NCBI RefSeq assembly: GCF_015832195.1
Contig: NC_052021.1
Location: 24,348,286 to 24,412,285 of the forward strand
From: Motacilla alba alba
Taxonomy: Eukaryota > Chordata > Aves > Passeriformes > Motacillidae
Length of the DNA: 64,000 nt
Reading direction: 5' to 3'
A model generated the notes under the pieces. It searched no databases. It was not told where the DNA came from and worked only from the letters and a program-made list of their open reading frames with translations. Shown here piece by piece: positions 63,079 to 64,000 of this stretch (the stretch's first letter is position 1; every line of letters starts with the position of its first letter). A program made the position numbers and the translations under genes.

Positions 63079-64000
63079 GTGAGAGTATTTCATGATAACG
63101 AGGAGATTACCAGCCTTTATATGTTCCCTTTTTTCCTTTCATGCTGTGGCATTTGGTGGTACATCTCTCATTTAGTTGGTAGTTACCACAAGAAACAATC
63201 TCTCAATTTACTATCCTCAGCCCAGGATGCACAACGGCACCATTGGAATAAATTTCAAGGACCAAAACTGAACTTTATCTAGCTAAACTAAACTTTACCT
63301 AATGATAAAAACTGTGTAGACTTGTAGAGATTTTTGAATTCTAGTGGACTGCTGTTGTCTTGGGTATCTGTGTTCTGCTCTGTGAGTGAAGGAGACCTTG
63401 CAGCATGTACTAAGAGCAAGGGCTGAAGAGTGTGAGCTGCTGAAGAGCATCTGTGCTGAAACCAGGGCAGATACCTTGGTGATGACATAAAATCTTTTTC
63501 ATTCTAGAGCTTATCTTTGGGGGTGGGTGGATGCAGAATGTAATGTGTGCTTTGTAGAAATCCAGCCCTGGACCATATTCTGCTACTGGTGGTGTAATGC
63601 AACTTCAGTGGAGCTCCAGGAAGTGTCAGGTGGCTTTGAGGCTGTGTTAGCCACTTGACACTCTTTGTCAGTAATGGTTCTTGGCTACTCTGAATAGCTA
63701 TTGGACTTGTCTCTATCATGAACCCATTCCTTCTGTCTTTAGCAGCCAGAGCCAATGCTTGGGTGGATCAGTGGAGTTCCTCCAGAATATTTCTGTTCTG
63801 GTGCAAAGCTCCCAATAACCTTTTAATTCTTTCCTAATTCTCCTAACAGTCTGGTGCATTCTGCTTTCCCATCCCCTTGGGCTGCCAAAACATAATTGTT
63901 TGCAGGGTAGTCTTGTCCATCTGGTCAGACTGAGGCTGGAGTAGTGCAGATGACGAGTTCCTGGAGGAAGTTGTGTGTTTCACTTCCCTGAAATACAGAT
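63079..64000 (+). other. GSTO1: GSTO1 intron 4 (partial)
   Basis: The intron begins with GTGAGA after exon 4. The exon coding for the GSTO C-terminal hallmark (a FFGG...DY...WPW-like region) is not found before 64000, so the gene runs beyond the window. No repeat was recognised. Confidence 0.7.

Overview
This is vertebrate nuclear DNA and almost certainly avian. Coding sequence is cut into small exons with GT...AG borders. CR1-type LINE 3' ends of the bird kind are scattered through it, ending in the usual 'ggactcgatgatc ... gattctgtg' tail. One solo LTR carries the 'tttaacccc' end common in songbird ERV LTRs. A songbird is likely, but that is inference. No bacterial, phage or CRISPR-like feature was seen.

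The window holds three genes in the order and orientation of human 10q25.1: SFR1 (+) - CFAP43 (-) - GSTO1 (+). Bases 1-8.26 kb are intergenic with nothing recognisable. A CpG-rich promoter at 8.63-8.94 kb is followed by the three coding exons of SFR1 (10612-12520, 224 residues), a cofactor of SWI5 that helps RAD51 and DMC1 in homologous recombination. SFR1 is convergent with CFAP43, which fills 14.6-57.6 kb on the minus strand. I rebuilt CFAP43 as 39 coding exons whose phases join without a break to give 1653 residues: a WD-repeat propeller half followed by a coiled-coil half. It is a component of ciliary and sperm-tail axonemes. Its CpG/CCAAT promoter lies at 57.4-57.76 kb. GSTO1 (omega-class glutathione transferase) starts at 60160; four exons (156 residues) are present and the rest lies beyond 64000.

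The genes do not form a functional unit; they are neighbours by conserved synteny. Non-coding content is seven CR1 fragments, one solo LTR with target-site duplication, microsatellites and several short perfect inverted repeats.

I found no new biological system. The points most worth checking are inside CFAP43. A 48-base microexon (26512-26559) is followed by GC rather than GT, with the solo LTR inserted about 20 bases further on. A 37-base copy of the start of exon 18, with its splice acceptor, sits in a later intron beside a perfect 15-base inverted repeat.
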